A stretch of DNA of 57,674 nt from Falsibacillus pallidus (lineage in GTDB: Bacteria > Bacillota > Bacilli > Bacillales > DSM-25281). Position numbers and translations under genes: made by a program. The notes beneath the pieces are model-generated. The model saw only the letters and a program-made list of their open reading frames with translations, was not told the DNA's origin and did no database searches. Shown piece after piece: positions 7,796 through 18,613 of this stretch; position 1 is the first letter of the stretch; every line of letters starts with the position of its first letter. The stretch is taken from contig NZ_QQAY01000018.1 of NCBI RefSeq assembly GCF_003350505.1, positions 1-57,674 of the forward strand, in the 5' to 3' direction.

Positions 7796-8530
7796 ATGGT
7801 TGAGCTTAAAGGAGAAGAACGATTAGACTACTTATTGGCAGAGAATTTAAGAATCATTCAAAGCCCTGCTGTTTTTTCTTTTTCTATAGATGCAGTCCTG
7901 CTTGCCCGATTTGTTCAGTTGAAGAAAGGGAATATTATCGATCTTTGCGCTGGGAATGGAGTGATTCCGCTCCTATTGAGTACTAGGACAAACTCCAGCA
8001 TCACGGGTGTGGAAATTCAGTCGAAGCTGTTTGATATGGCACAGCGCAGTGTTTCATACAATCAGCTTGATGAACAAATAAGAATGATTCACGGTGATAT
8101 CAAAGATATGCCCCAAGTGCTGGGCCATGGTAAATTTGAAGTTCTCACCTGCAATCCGCCTTACTTTGTCACCCCTTCAAAGGAAGAAATCAATCCGAAT
8201 GAGCATTTGGCCATTGCGAGACATGAAATCCTCTGTACGCTCGAAGATGTCATCAAGGTAAGCAGCCAGTTGTTGAAACAAGGCGGGAAGGCTGCTTTTG
8301 TCCATAGACCTGGACGTTTAATGGACATAATGACATTAATGAGGAAATACCGTTTGGAACCGAAGCGGCTGCGGTTTGTCTATCCGCGGATCGGCAAGGA
8401 AGCCAACACCATATTAATAGAAGGAATCAAAGATGGAAATCCAGACTTGAAAGTATTGCCTCCGCTTTATATTTATAAAGAGGGAAGTACTTATTCGGAT
8501 GAAGTCCATGAACTCCTTTATGGAAAATAA
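7796..8530 (+). CDS. trmN6: tRNA1(Val) (adenine37-N6)-methyltransferase TrmN6 (YabB)
   Basis: 244 aa from ATG 7796. A Rossmann-fold SAM-dependent methyltransferase that modifies A37 of tRNA in its E. coli counterpart; the tRNA target in Bacillus is assumed. Motif I is [15 protein letters not shown] and the catalytic NPPY motif is present as [10 protein letters not shown]. Several upstream in-frame starts exist, but ATG 7796 gives the MVxLxxxERLDYLL N-terminus typical of YabB and has GAGGA just before it. The GIY-YIG gene yazA, which follows in B. subtilis, is absent. Confidence 0.93.
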   Translation: MVELKGEERLDYLLAENLRIIQSPAVFSFSIDAVLLARFVQLKKGNIIDLCAGNGVIPLLLSTRTNSSITGVEIQSKLFDMAQRSVSYNQLDEQIRMIHGDIKDMPQVLGHGKFEVLTCNPPYFVTPSKEEINPNEHLAIARHEILCTLEDVIKVSSQLLKQGGKAAFVHRPGRLMDIMTLMRKYRLEPKRLRFVYPRIGKEANTILIEGIKDGNPDLKVLPPLYIYKEGSTYSDEVHELLYGK

Positions 8531-8572
8531 TTTTAACGAGAATATAAGAGGAACGATACTTAATAGAGGCGG

Positions 8573-9451
8573 ATGAAGCATATGCAGATTCAGAAAAGTT
8601 TTGATCAAGAAGAGTCCAAAGGGATGCTTTACCTTGTGCCGACTCCCATTGGGAATTTGGAGGATATGACCTACCGGGCACTAAGGATTTTAAAAGAAGC
8701 GGATTTGATTGCTGCGGAGGATACCCGCAATACAAAGAAGCTCTGCAATTATTTTGAGATTACTACACCCCTGGTGAGCTACCACGAACATAATAAAGAA
8801 ACCAGCGGGAAACAACTGATTCAATCCCTGAAGGATGGAAAGAAAATCGCGCTGGTCAGCGATGCGGGCATGCCGGCCATTTCAGATCCGGGCTACGAAG
8901 TCGTCGCGGAGGCGCTGCAGCATGATATTACTGTCGTCCCTTTACCGGGTGCGAATGCAGCTTTGTCTGCATTGATTGCATCAGGCATTGCTACACAACC
9001 CTTTTATTTTTATGGATTTCTTCAACGGAATAAAAAAGATAAAAAAGAAGAGTTGGAGCAGCTGAAGTATCAGTCAGCCACCATGATCCTCTATGAATCC
9101 CCACATCGCTTAAAAGAGACACTGCAGCTCATTCATCAAGTATGGGGTGACCGGAGAATGGCGGTTTGCCGTGAATTGACGAAGCGGTTTGAAGAATTCA
9201 TCAGGGGAACTGTTTCTGAACTGCTGGAATGGACCCAAAATGGTGAGGTTAGAGGGGAATTCTGTCTGATCATTGAAGGAAGCGTTGAGGAACAGGAAGA
9301 AAAAGCTGCCTGGTGGGAAGACTTGTCGATAATGGAGCACGTCGATCATTATGTTGAACAAGGCAATAAACCAAAGGATGCAATCAAACTAGCGGCCGTC
9401 GACAGGGACATGCCCAAAAGGGAAGTCTATGCGGCTTATCATATAGAGTGA
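8573..9451 (+). CDS. rsmI: 16S rRNA 2'-O-methyltransferase RsmI
   Basis: 292 aa. Methylates the ribose of C1402 in 16S rRNA. The tetrapyrrole-methylase fold is shown by LYLVPTPIGNLEDMTYRAL, AAEDTRNTKKL, SDAGMPAISDPG and the PGANAALSAL loop. Two starts are possible: ATG 8573 and ATG 8582; GAGGCGG (8565-8571) suits the second better, but MKHMQIQKSF resembles the annotated B. subtilis N-terminus. A bidirectional terminator at 9470-9503 separates it from the convergent abrB. Confidence 0.96.
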   Translation: MKHMQIQKSFDQEESKGMLYLVPTPIGNLEDMTYRALRILKEADLIAAEDTRNTKKLCNYFEITTPLVSYHEHNKETSGKQLIQSLKDGKKIALVSDAGMPAISDPGYEVVAEALQHDITVVPLPGANAALSALIASGIATQPFYFYGFLQRNKKDKKEELEQLKYQSATMILYESPHRLKETLQLIHQVWGDRRMAVCRELTKRFEEFIRGTVSELLEWTQNGEVRGEFCLIIEGSVEEQEEKAAWWEDLSIMEHVDHYVEQGNKPKDAIKLAAVDRDMPKREVYAAYHIE

Positions 9452-9469
9452 TTGACTTGTTTAGTCAAA

Positions 9470-9503
9470 AAAAGGGGTCTGACCATTTTAGTCAGACCCT
9501 TTA
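9470..9503. terminator. Bidirectional terminator between rsmI and abrB
   Basis: AAAGGGGTCTGAC and GTCAGACCCTTT pair around CATTTTA, with A-rich sequence before and T after, so it can serve both convergent genes. Confidence 0.9.
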
Positions 9504-9558
9504 TCATTAACGGACAGAAAATCGATTCACTATCCGAATATATAATTGTGCAATAATA

Positions 9559-9843
9559 TTACTTTGCAGCAGCGAAAGAATCTTGGATTTCTTTCAATAG
9601 TTGCTCTGCACCTTCACGGCTCAAGATTAATTTGCCGTCTGCAAGCTTAACATTATCTTCAGAAACTTCACCAGTGATTTGGCAAGTCATGCTTGGCTTG
9701 TATTTTTTAAGAACGATTCTTTCGTCATCCACGTAGATTTCCAAAGCATCTTTCTCAGCAATTCCTAAAGTACGGCGTAATTCGATTGGAATAACCACGC
9801 GTCCTAGTTCGTCAACTTTACGTACAATACCTGTAGATTTCAT
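9559..9843 (-). CDS. abrB: Transition-state regulator AbrB
   Basis: 94 aa from ATG 9843 (a TTG at 9849 is also in frame). AbrB is a tetrameric DNA-binding repressor of post-exponential genes, itself repressed by Spo0A~P. The swapped-hairpin SpoVT/AbrB domain is nearly identical to that of B. subtilis: MKSTGIVRKVDELGRVVIPI, with ELRRTLGI and the C-terminal multimerisation region. GAGGAG lies 9 nt from ATG 9843. The promoter reads TTGACG (9945-9940), 17 bp, TATGAT (9922-9917), and two Spo0A boxes lie just downstream of the start point. Confidence 0.98.
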   Translation of the reverse strand: MKSTGIVRKVDELGRVVIPIELRRTLGIAEKDALEIYVDDERIVLKKYKPSMTCQITGEVSEDNVKLADGKLILSREGAEQLLKEIQDSFAAAK

Positions 9844-9880
9844 AATCAAATTCTCCTCTCAAAATTTTTATCTATGTCTT

Positions 9881-9897
9881 TTCGTCAATTTTCGACA
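9881..9897 (-). promoter_or_regulatory. Two tandem Spo0A boxes downstream of the abrB promoter
   Basis: On the minus strand TGTCGAA (9897-9891) is followed by TGACGAA (9887-9881), both perfect matches to TGNCGAA and 10 bp apart. They sit about 13-29 bp downstream of the predicted abrB start point, the same arrangement by which Spo0A~P blocks abrB in B. subtilis. Confidence 0.85.
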
Positions 9898-9916
9898 TTT
9901 TTTTTGATCTGCTTTT

Positions 9917-9945
9917 ATCATACCAGTCATTCCCAAGTTCGTCAA
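9917..9945 (-). promoter_or_regulatory. Sigma-A promoter of abrB
   Basis: TTGACG, 17-bp spacer, TATGAT on the minus strand; the -10 hexamer is about 75 bp from the abrB start codon. Confidence 0.8.
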
Positions 9946-10077
9946 TCACTAAATATGTAAAAATATATAAATTGTAATGCTTGTAAAAACCCTGTCACAT
10001 CAAGGTTTGTAAACCACTTACATAAATTGGATGACATTTCTAGTGTCAGAAAATTACATATAGTTCCATATTCTCCG

Positions 10078-10113
10078 TGTCGAAAGATGTAGTATTTCGA
10101 CATTTATTCGACA
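10078..10113. promoter_or_regulatory. Second cluster of three Spo0A boxes between abrB and metS
   Basis: TGTCGAA at 10078-10084 on the plus strand and two TTCGACA (reverse TGTCGAA) at 10096-10102 and 10107-10113. The two reverse boxes are 11 bp apart, one helical turn. They lie upstream of the abrB promoter and about 70-100 bp upstream of a plus-strand promoter candidate at 10182. Confidence 0.65.
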
Positions 10114-10181
10114 AAAAACGACATGAAGTGTCATGTTTCTTTTGTGCGGTGGTAAAAAAATGAAATGGTGGTTTCCTGCGG

Positions 10182-10210
10182 TTGCAGAATAGAAGAATAT
10201 TATGTATATT
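10182..10210 (+). promoter_or_regulatory. Candidate sigma-A promoter upstream of metS
   Basis: TTGCAG (10182-10187), 17-bp spacer, TATATT (10205-10210). It would start a transcript near 10217, about 250 nt before the metS start. Confidence 0.55.
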
Positions 10211-10216
10211 TTGATA

Positions 10217-10340
10217 CTAGAAGAGGTTATGATGAGAAGATGAATCTTCTTTATTTTTGCCTGATCCGGCAGCCTTGCAGAAAGTTATATCCGTAAGCTT
10301 TTGGGTACTCTGCCCTTAGTTGCTTGTACGGATTTTTTCA
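10217..10340 (+). ncRNA. Candidate terminated leader RNA or small RNA ahead of metS
   Basis: The predicted transcript of about 120 nt ends in a clear intrinsic terminator: ATCCGTA-AGC (10290-10299) pairs with GCTTGTACGGAT (10323-10334) and is followed by seven T (10333-10339). An inner GGG/CCC pair stiffens the loop. No T-box motif (AGGGTGGNACCGCG) and no SAM-riboswitch core is present. It may be an attenuator of metS, a stand-alone RNA, or a plain upstream terminator. A further CCCGG/CCGGG hairpin lies at about 10385-10403, before the metS SD. Confidence 0.45.
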
Positions 10341-10466
10341 TGCCGGTTTCACACAGCAGGTTCATTCATCATGTTACATAAATCCCCGGACATCTCAGGC
10401 CGGGCTGAATAGCTAATAAATTCATTGAAATGTACGATACATTGATCATTATAGGAGGATTATTAG

Positions 10467-12431
<1,965 letters not shown>

Positions 12432-12481
12432 TCCAACCAATATTCAGCTTTAAAGATTTCAATATTGAATAACATTAATGA

Positions 12482-12536
12482 TGGCATGAGAGTGTTCCAC
12501 GTGAAACAATTTTCGACGTGGACCTCTCATGTCATT
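12482..12536 (+). terminator. Terminator behind metS
   Basis: GGCATGAGAG and CTCTCATGTC, with inner CCACGT / ACGTGG, form a long imperfect stem followed by ATTTTTATTTTATT. Confidence 0.85.
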
Positions 12537-12773
12537 TTTATTTTATTATAGTAGGAAAATTAAATTCGCTTTTGAAACAACATATAACCTTAGAATTACT
12601 TATATTCGAATAGTGAACCGACTTGAAAGAAAGTTGTCGAAAAATAAAACGCCGTCCATTTTCATATGATATTAAAATAATATTTAAACCTTAACATTTT
12701 TATTAAAGAAACTTTCCGGGTAAAATGATGGAAGACAATCAATTACGGAAACAGTTTAAGGAGTGTACATCGA
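12537..12773 (+). other. AT-rich region ahead of tatD with one Spo0A-like box
   Basis: No gene is visible. TTGTCGAAAAA contains a perfect Spo0A box TGTCGAA at 12635-12641. The rest is AT-rich with several possible promoter hexamers but no pairing I can defend. SD AAGGAG precedes the tatD start. Confidence 0.4.
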
Positions 12774-13541
12774 ATGCTATTTGATACACATGTTCATTTG
12801 AATGCAGAACAATTCGAAGAAGATCTGGAGGAAGTCATTGGCCGGGCAAAAGATGCGGGAGTTGAAAAAATGGTGGTCGTCGGATTCGACCGTCCGACCA
12901 TCAGTAAAGCGATGGAGCTTGTGGAAACATATGATTTTCTTTATGCATGCGTCGGCTGGCACCCAGTTGATGCCATAGATATGACAGACGAGGACCTTGA
13001 ATTGATAGAAGAGCTTTCCGCCCATCCAAAAGTGGTGGCAATCGGGGAAATGGGGCTTGATTATCATTGGGATAAATCCCCTAAGGATGTTCAGAAAGAA
13101 GTTTTCCGGAAGCAGATCCGTTTAGCGAAAAAAGTAAAATTGCCGATTGTGATCCATAACCGTGAGGCGACACAGGATATTGTCGATATCTTAAAAGAAG
13201 AAAATGCCGGAGAAGTCGGAGGCATCATGCACTGCTTCAGCGGGAGCGCAGAGACGGCAAAGGATTGCATCGATATGAACTTTTATATCTCCCTTGGCGG
13301 TCCTGTCACGTTCAAAAATGCGAAAAAACCAAAGGAAGTAGCTGTAGAAGTGCCGATGGACCGGCTGCTGATCGAGACTGACTGCCCTTATCTGGCTCCT
13401 CACCCAAATCGGGGGAAAAGAAATGAACCTGCCTATGTAAAACTTGTGGCAGAGCAGATCGCAGAGCTCAAAGGCATTGAGTTTGAAGAAGTTGCTAAAA
13501 TTACAACTGAAAATGCCAAGAAATTATTCGGCATTAATTGA
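12774..13541 (+). CDS. tatD: TatD-family metal-dependent DNase YabD
   Basis: 255 aa. TatD proteins are TIM-barrel hydrolases with 3'-5' exonuclease activity on single-stranded DNA and RNA; the role in Bacillus is not settled. Metal ligands are seen in DTHVHLN (residues 4-10), GEMGLDYH, IVIHNREA, IMHCFSG and IETDCPYLAP. Length and motif order are normal. SD AAGGAG stands about 10 nt before ATG 12774. A palindrome with Spo0A-like half-sites follows the stop codon. Confidence 0.95.
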   Translation: MLFDTHVHLNAEQFEEDLEEVIGRAKDAGVEKMVVVGFDRPTISKAMELVETYDFLYACVGWHPVDAIDMTDEDLELIEELSAHPKVVAIGEMGLDYHWDKSPKDVQKEVFRKQIRLAKKVKLPIVIHNREATQDIVDILKEENAGEVGGIMHCFSGSAETAKDCIDMNFYISLGGPVTFKNAKKPKEVAVEVPMDRLLIETDCPYLAPHPNRGKRNEPAYVKLVAEQIAELKGIEFEEVAKITTENAKKLFGIN

Positions 13542-13545
13542 GTTA

Positions 13546-13559
13546 TTTCGACGTCGAAA
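13546..13559. promoter_or_regulatory. Perfect 14-bp palindrome TTTCGACGTCGAAA
   Basis: Lies five bases after the tatD stop. Each half reads CGTCGAA, one base away from the Spo0A box TGNCGAA, in opposite orientations. It is too short and lacks a T run for a terminator. Confidence 0.4.
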
Positions 13560-13708
13560 ACTATCAAAGCATGTCCGATTTTTACTAAATATAAAAAGTT
13601 CTACACGTCTTCCTTCTCTCATAGGATATTCATGTCGACAAGTCTTCCTTCACAAGTAGTGGGACTTTATGCATAATAGGGATTACGTTCCGCAAAAATG
13701 GATATGGG

Positions 13709-13737
13709 TTGACAGTTGTTTCGATAGTCTATATAAT
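13709..13737 (+). promoter_or_regulatory. Consensus sigma-A promoter of yabE
   Basis: TTGACA, 17-bp spacer, TATAAT: both hexamers and the spacing are perfect consensus. The start point would fall near 13744, so the transcript begins with the SD stretch GAGAGAAGGAGG. In B. subtilis yabE is under ECF sigma factors, so a perfect sigma-A promoter here is notable. Confidence 0.8.
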
Positions 13738-13763
13738 CTCTCCGAGAGAAGGAGGCGTTTTTC

Positions 13764-14963
13764 ATGAAGTTTGAAAACATGAAAAACCTGTTTTCCAAAT
13801 CGATAAGTAAAAAGAAGTGGGTCGTCATTACTGCTAGTTTACTAGTTTGTATGGCAGCCGTCGGAGTCCTTATGTTTGAGGGATCGAAAAAGACGGTGGC
13901 ACTCACTTTAAATGGCGAAAAGAAAATTGTTAACACACATGCAGCTACTGTTGGAGATATATTTAAAGACTTGAAAATTTCTGTTCGCTCAGAAGATTAC
14001 TTATTCCCCTCGGCAGACGCGAAAATAAAGGATGATTCGTCTGTCGTATGGAAACAGGCTAAAAAGGTAGGACTCAAGGTTGGAAACAAGGAGAAAACCG
14101 TGTGGACTACTGCAGAAACAGTTGGAGAATTATTGCAGGAACAAAAAGTAAAAGTTGGGGAACACGATAAGATCAACCCGGCAATCGGAACAAATGTCAA
14201 AAACAACATGAATATTGCGATAGAAAATGCTTTTCCGTTTACTTTAGTGGATGGTGGGAAAAAGAAAGAGTTTTGGTCCACTTCGACTACGGTCGCTGAC
14301 TTTTTAGAGCAACAAGGGATTACACTCAAATCGTTAGACCGGGTTAAACCAGGTCTGAACCAAGAGATAGAGCCTAATGATGTAATAAATGTCGTACGAG
14401 TTGAAAAAGTCACCGATGTAGTGGAAGAACCCACAGATTTTGCCGTTGTAACGAAAAAAGATTCGAGCTTGGCAAAAGGAAAACAAAAAGTAATTCATGA
14501 AGGTAAAAAAGGCGTCATTTCTAAGCATTATGAAATTGTTAAAGAAAATGGCAAGGAAGTTTCAAGAAAATTACTTGCTACGAAAAAAGTGAAAAACAGC
14601 GAAGATAAAGTGGTGGCGGTTGGTACTAAGACGCTTGTTGCATTAGCTTCACGTGGTAAAAGCGAAAGCGGCGGCAAAGAGTTTTTTGTCAGCTCCACAG
14701 CCTATACCGCTCATTGCAACGGCTGTTCAGGGCATACTGCTACGGGAATCAACTTGAAATCCAATCCGGGTGTCAAGGTCATTGCGGTTGATCCAAGGGT
14801 TATCCCTCTTGGCACCAAAGTCTACGTGGAAGGCTACGGGTATGCCGTTGCTGCTGACACTGGTTCAGCAATCAATGGGTTTAAGATCGATGTATTTTTC
14901 TCCTCTAAATCAGATGCATACCGCTGGGGCAGAAAACGTGTTAAGATAAGAATATTGAATTAA
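13764..14963 (+). CDS. yabE: YabE, cell-wall protein with G5 and 3D domains (Rpf-like)
   Basis: 399 aa. A basic N-terminus and one hydrophobic helix (about residues 18-38) anchor or export it. Three ubiquitin-like YabE (DUF348) repeats follow (about 42-200; repeated TVGDI, TVGELL, TVADFL motifs), then a G5 domain (about 205-285) and a C-terminal 3D domain with AYTAHC, VIAVDPRVIPLGT, AADTGSAI and KIDVFF, including the conserved aspartates of lytic transglycosylase-like 3D proteins. The family acts on peptidoglycan and resembles resuscitation-promoting factors. SD GGAGG precedes ATG 13764. A terminator follows. Confidence 0.94.
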   Translation: MKFENMKNLFSKSISKKKWVVITASLLVCMAAVGVLMFEGSKKTVALTLNGEKKIVNTHAATVGDIFKDLKISVRSEDYLFPSADAKIKDDSSVVWKQAKKVGLKVGNKEKTVWTTAETVGELLQEQKVKVGEHDKINPAIGTNVKNNMNIAIENAFPFTLVDGGKKKEFWSTSTTVADFLEQQGITLKSLDRVKPGLNQEIEPNDVINVVRVEKVTDVVEEPTDFAVVTKKDSSLAKGKQKVIHEGKKGVISKHYEIVKENGKEVSRKLLATKKVKNSEDKVVAVGTKTLVALASRGKSESGGKEFFVSSTAYTAHCNGCSGHTATGINLKSNPGVKVIAVDPRVIPLGTKVYVEGYGYAVAADTGSAINGFKIDVFFSSKSDAYRWGRKRVKIRILN

Positions 14964-14964
14964 T

Positions 14965-14992
14965 GGCAGGGGGCTTCCTCTGCTTTTTTTCT
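14965..14992 (+). terminator. Terminator behind yabE
   Basis: GCAGGGG and CCTCTGC pair over a short loop and run into TTTTTTTCTTTTTT. Confidence 0.7.
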
Positions 14993-15114
14993 TTTTTCCC
15001 GTTCTCCTATATAATAAACGAAGAAATAAATCTATTTACATTAATATAGACGGTTAATGTTACAAAAATGTTTCAATAATATCAAAAATATTTTTGAAAC
15101 CATTTGGAGGAATT

Positions 15115-16546
<1,432 letters not shown>

Positions 16547-16556
16547 GAATAGAGTG

Positions 16557-16592
16557 AAGCCGGAATCCATTATGGGGTTTCGGCTTTTTTTG
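16557..16592 (+). terminator. Terminator behind ksgA
   Basis: AAGCCGGAATCC and GGGGTTTCGGCTT pair and are followed by TTTTTTG. Confidence 0.9.
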
Positions 16593-16594
16593 TG

Positions 16595-16632
16595 TATGCT
16601 GGTCGGGGCTATCAGGGCGCTTCCGCTTTTCT
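16595..16632. repeat. Right-end fragment of the GCGCTTCCGCTTTTC palindromic repeat
   Basis: TATGCTGGTCGGGGC followed by GCGCTTCCGCTTTTCT matches the right half of the full element at 17695-17800; the left half is missing. Confidence 0.7.
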
Positions 16633-16705
16633 GTTCACAATGGCCATGCTTTTTGAATAGCCTATCAAAGGTAATGATTTATGCGTTTCAATGGAGATGA
16701 CGACC

Positions 16706-17584
16706 GTGAGTATTCAACTAAATTCAATTGTAGGCAGGGTCTCCTATCAATGTGATGTGCTATTCCGGATCATTGATGTCAAGGAAGTGAACGGGAAAAA
16801 GACAGCGGTTCTTTATGGGGAAGACTACCGTCTGATCGCAGATGCAGACTTTGATGATCTGGTTGAAATAGATCCGTATGAGCAGTCGAAGATTTCTAGG
16901 GAATTTCGTTCATTGGAAGAGCAGTCATTTGAGCTTTTTCAACAGGATATCGATTTGACGCGTAACCGGAATGAGTATACGTCAACGAATGGCTACCGCA
17001 ATGATTTCAATTATTTTCAGGTGCCGGGGCGTGTGCTTCATTTAGACGGGGATCCGGCGTATTTGCAAAAATGCATGGCGCTTTACGAAAAGATCGGTGT
17101 GCCCGTTTATGGAGTCCACTGCAGTGAAACGGAAATGCATCACCGGGTCGGGGCCTTGATAGAGAAGTATCGTCCGGATATTTTAGTGATTACAGGCCAT
17201 GATGCATATTCCAAGGCAAAAGGGAAAAAATCGGATATCAATGCATATCGGCACTCAAAATATTTTGCTAAAACGGTAAGGGAAGCAAGAAAAAAGGTTC
17301 CCCACTTAGATCAATTAGTCATATTCGCAGGTGCCTGCCAATCTCATTTTGAGTCTTTGATATATGAAGGGGCCAATTTTGCAAGTTCTCCATTGAGAGT
17401 GAATATCCATGCCCTTGATCCAGTTTACATTGTTGGGAAAATTAGTTTCACTCCTTTTATGGAGCGAATCAACGTATTGGATGTCATACGGAATACCCTT
17501 ACAGGCGAAAAAGGGCTTGGGGGAATAGAAACAAAAGGCGTACTGCGCACCGGTATGCCATACAAGCCGCTAACTGAAGAATAA
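16706..17584 (+). CDS. yabG: Sporulation-specific peptidase YabG
   Basis: 292 aa from GTG 16706. YabG is a cysteine protease made in the mother cell under sigma-K that trims spore coat proteins before transglutaminase cross-linking. Highly conserved stretches are DVLFRIIDV, VPGRVLHLDGDPAYLQKC, ILVITGHDAYSKAKG, NAYRHSKYF, IFAGACQSHFESLI (catalytic cysteine region) and HALDPVYIVGKISFTPFMER. GGAG 9 nt upstream supports the GTG; ATG 16691 and 16697 are in frame but lack an SD, and the GTG start gives the length of the B. subtilis protein. Terminators lie on both sides, so the gene is transcriptionally isolated. Confidence 0.96.
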   Translation: MSIQLNSIVGRVSYQCDVLFRIIDVKEVNGKKTAVLYGEDYRLIADADFDDLVEIDPYEQSKISREFRSLEEQSFELFQQDIDLTRNRNEYTSTNGYRNDFNYFQVPGRVLHLDGDPAYLQKCMALYEKIGVPVYGVHCSETEMHHRVGALIEKYRPDILVITGHDAYSKAKGKKSDINAYRHSKYFAKTVREARKKVPHLDQLVIFAGACQSHFESLIYEGANFASSPLRVNIHALDPVYIVGKISFTPFMERINVLDVIRNTLTGEKGLGGIETKGVLRTGMPYKPLTEE

Positions 17585-17587
17585 GCA

Positions 17588-17622
17588 TAAAGCCGTTAAT
17601 GAATGATCATTGCGGCTTTTTC
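17588..17622 (+). terminator. Terminator behind yabG
   Basis: AAAGCCG and CGGCTTT pair, with an inner AATGA/TCATT stem, and run into TTTTTC. Confidence 0.85.
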
Positions 17623-17637
17623 TGTGTCTGTGCCTAG

Positions 17638-17803
17638 ATGCGCTCCAGTCTCTGCGCCTCTTAACAGCCGGCTCCGCTTTTCCTGATCCAGCTCCAGCGC
17701 CCAGCCCCTCGAGTCATAAGCCGCCCTCTACGGAAATCAGGATTTCCTTCGAGTTCCGTCTTATGCTGGTCGGGGCTTCCGGGGCGCTTCCGCTTTTCTT
17801 GTT
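17638..17803. repeat. Full palindromic repeat of the GCGCTTCCGCTTTTC family
   Basis: Nested complementary arms: AGCGCC (17697) with GGCGCT (17783), GCCCC with GGGGC, CATAAG (17715-17720) with CTTATG (17760-17765), and an inner GGAAATC / GATTTCC hairpin. The 5' 50 bases (CCAGTCTCTGCGCCTCTTAA and CCGGCTCCGCTTTTC) are the tail of a second repeat type. The same modules recur at 30708-30824 and 45360-45836. It fills the gap between yabG and the veg promoters. Confidence 0.85.
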
Positions 17804-17927
17804 TGTCGAAAAATATTTCCTGCATACAGCCTGTTTTACAGGTCTAAATATTATCTTACATAATTTCCAACTGTTAGGGGGATGCTATAAATGTTGAAAA
17901 AAGCATAAAAATGTTGAATGAAAGATG

Positions 17928-17957
17928 TTGACAAGAGAATGCTTTGATTGTTAAAAT
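17928..17957 (+). promoter_or_regulatory. veg promoter, upstream of two
   Basis: TTGACA (17928-17933), 18-bp spacer, TAAAAT (17952-17957). The motif ATGTTGA recurs at 17891, 17911 and 17925 just upstream. Confidence 0.7.
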
Positions 17958-17968
17958 AATAAATTTGC

Positions 17969-17997
17969 TTGACTATCTCAACATAGTGTGTTAAAAT
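17969..17997 (+). promoter_or_regulatory. veg promoter, downstream of two
   Basis: TTGACT (17969-17974), 17-bp spacer, TAAAAT (17992-17997). Tandem promoters also drive veg in B. subtilis, where they are among the strongest in the cell. Confidence 0.75.
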
Positions 17998-18022
17998 TTG
18001 AACATAGTGAGGTGGAAGCGAA

Positions 18023-18292
18023 ATGCCAAAAACATTAGCGGACATTAAGAAAGCGCTCGACTCCAATTTAGGGAAACGGCTTATGCTGAAAGCAAACGGG
18101 GGCAGACGGAAAACAATCGAACGATCCGGCGTCCTTGCAGAAACATATCCATCCGTTTTTATCATTGAATTGGATCAAGATGAAAATTCATTTGAACGTG
18201 TATCCTACAGCTATGCAGATGTACTCACTGAGACGGTTGAATTAACATTCTATGAAGATACAGCAGGAAACTTGGTTCTTGGGCAGCAGTAG
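18023..18292 (+). CDS. veg: Veg protein, biofilm-related
   Basis: 89 aa, close to the 86 aa of B. subtilis Veg. A small abundant protein that stimulates biofilm formation in B. subtilis by antagonising the repressor SinR, by a route not fully understood. The [20 protein letters not shown] and [13 protein letters not shown] segments are conserved, followed by a beta-rich YPSVFIIEL stretch. GAGGTGG precedes ATG 18023. Tandem sigma-A promoters and a terminator at 18286 make it its own transcription unit. Confidence 0.96.
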   Translation: MPKTLADIKKALDSNLGKRLMLKANGGRRKTIERSGVLAETYPSVFIIELDQDENSFERVSYSYADVLTETVELTFYEDTAGNLVLGQQ

Positions 18293-18315
18293 ACAATTTG
18301 TTTGCTGCTTTTTAT
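18286..18315 (+). terminator. Terminator behind veg
   Basis: GCAGCA and TGCTGC pair around a 14-nt loop that contains the veg stop codon, followed by TTTTTATTTTG. The six-pair stem suggests some read-through towards sspF. Confidence 0.65.
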
Positions 18316-18385
18316 TTTGTCTTTTTTTCCTTTCTTTCCTCCCTCTTGGATAGGAAGGATAAAATACATAAAAGTGGTGTCCCAT

Positions 18386-18424
18386 CCTTTGCACATACTA
18401 ATAGTGCAAGCGTGCAAAGGGGGT
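18386..18424 (+). promoter_or_regulatory. sspF promoter region with SD-complementary arm
   Basis: A sigma-G-type -10 CATACTA lies at 18394-18400; the -35 is weak. CCTTTGCAC (18386-18394) is a perfect inverted repeat of GTGCAAAGG (18412-18420), which runs into the SD AAAGGGGG (18416-18423). Upstream CCC (18381-18383) could also pair with the SD G run across a small bulge. Transcripts from the sspF promoter would start after the left arm. Confidence 0.6.
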
Positions 18425-18430
18425 AATCAG

Positions 18431-18613
18431 ATGGGCAGAAGAAGAGGCATCATGTCAGACCGATTTAAAGAAGAATTGGCGAAGGACCTGGGATTTTATG
18501 ATGTAGTCCAAAAAGAGGGATGGGGCGGCATCAAATCCAGCGATGCAGGGAACATGGTAAAAAGGGCGGTTGAACTGGCTCAGCAGAGTCTGGCGGATCA
18601 AAGACGCTCCTAG
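18431..18613 (+). CDS. sspF: Small acid-soluble spore protein SspF (alpha/beta type)
   Basis: 60 aa from ATG 18431. Alpha/beta-type SASP that coats spore DNA or otherwise contributes to spore properties; made in the forespore under sigma-G. It has the N-terminal [20 protein letters not shown] and the conserved [20 protein letters not shown] segment, which includes the EGWGxI site cut by the germination protease Gpr. AAAGGGGG is 7 nt from the start. A terminator follows at 18680. The gene sits behind the vegetative gene veg. Confidence 0.95.
   Translation: MGRRRGIMSDRFKEELAKDLGFYDVVQKEGWGGIKSSDAGNMVKRAVELAQQSLADQRRS

Noticed and set aside
10182-10466. T-box or SAM riboswitch in front of metS
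   Set aside because: Neither AGGGTGGNACCGCG nor a SAM-I core (GAGGGACTGGCCC-like) is present.
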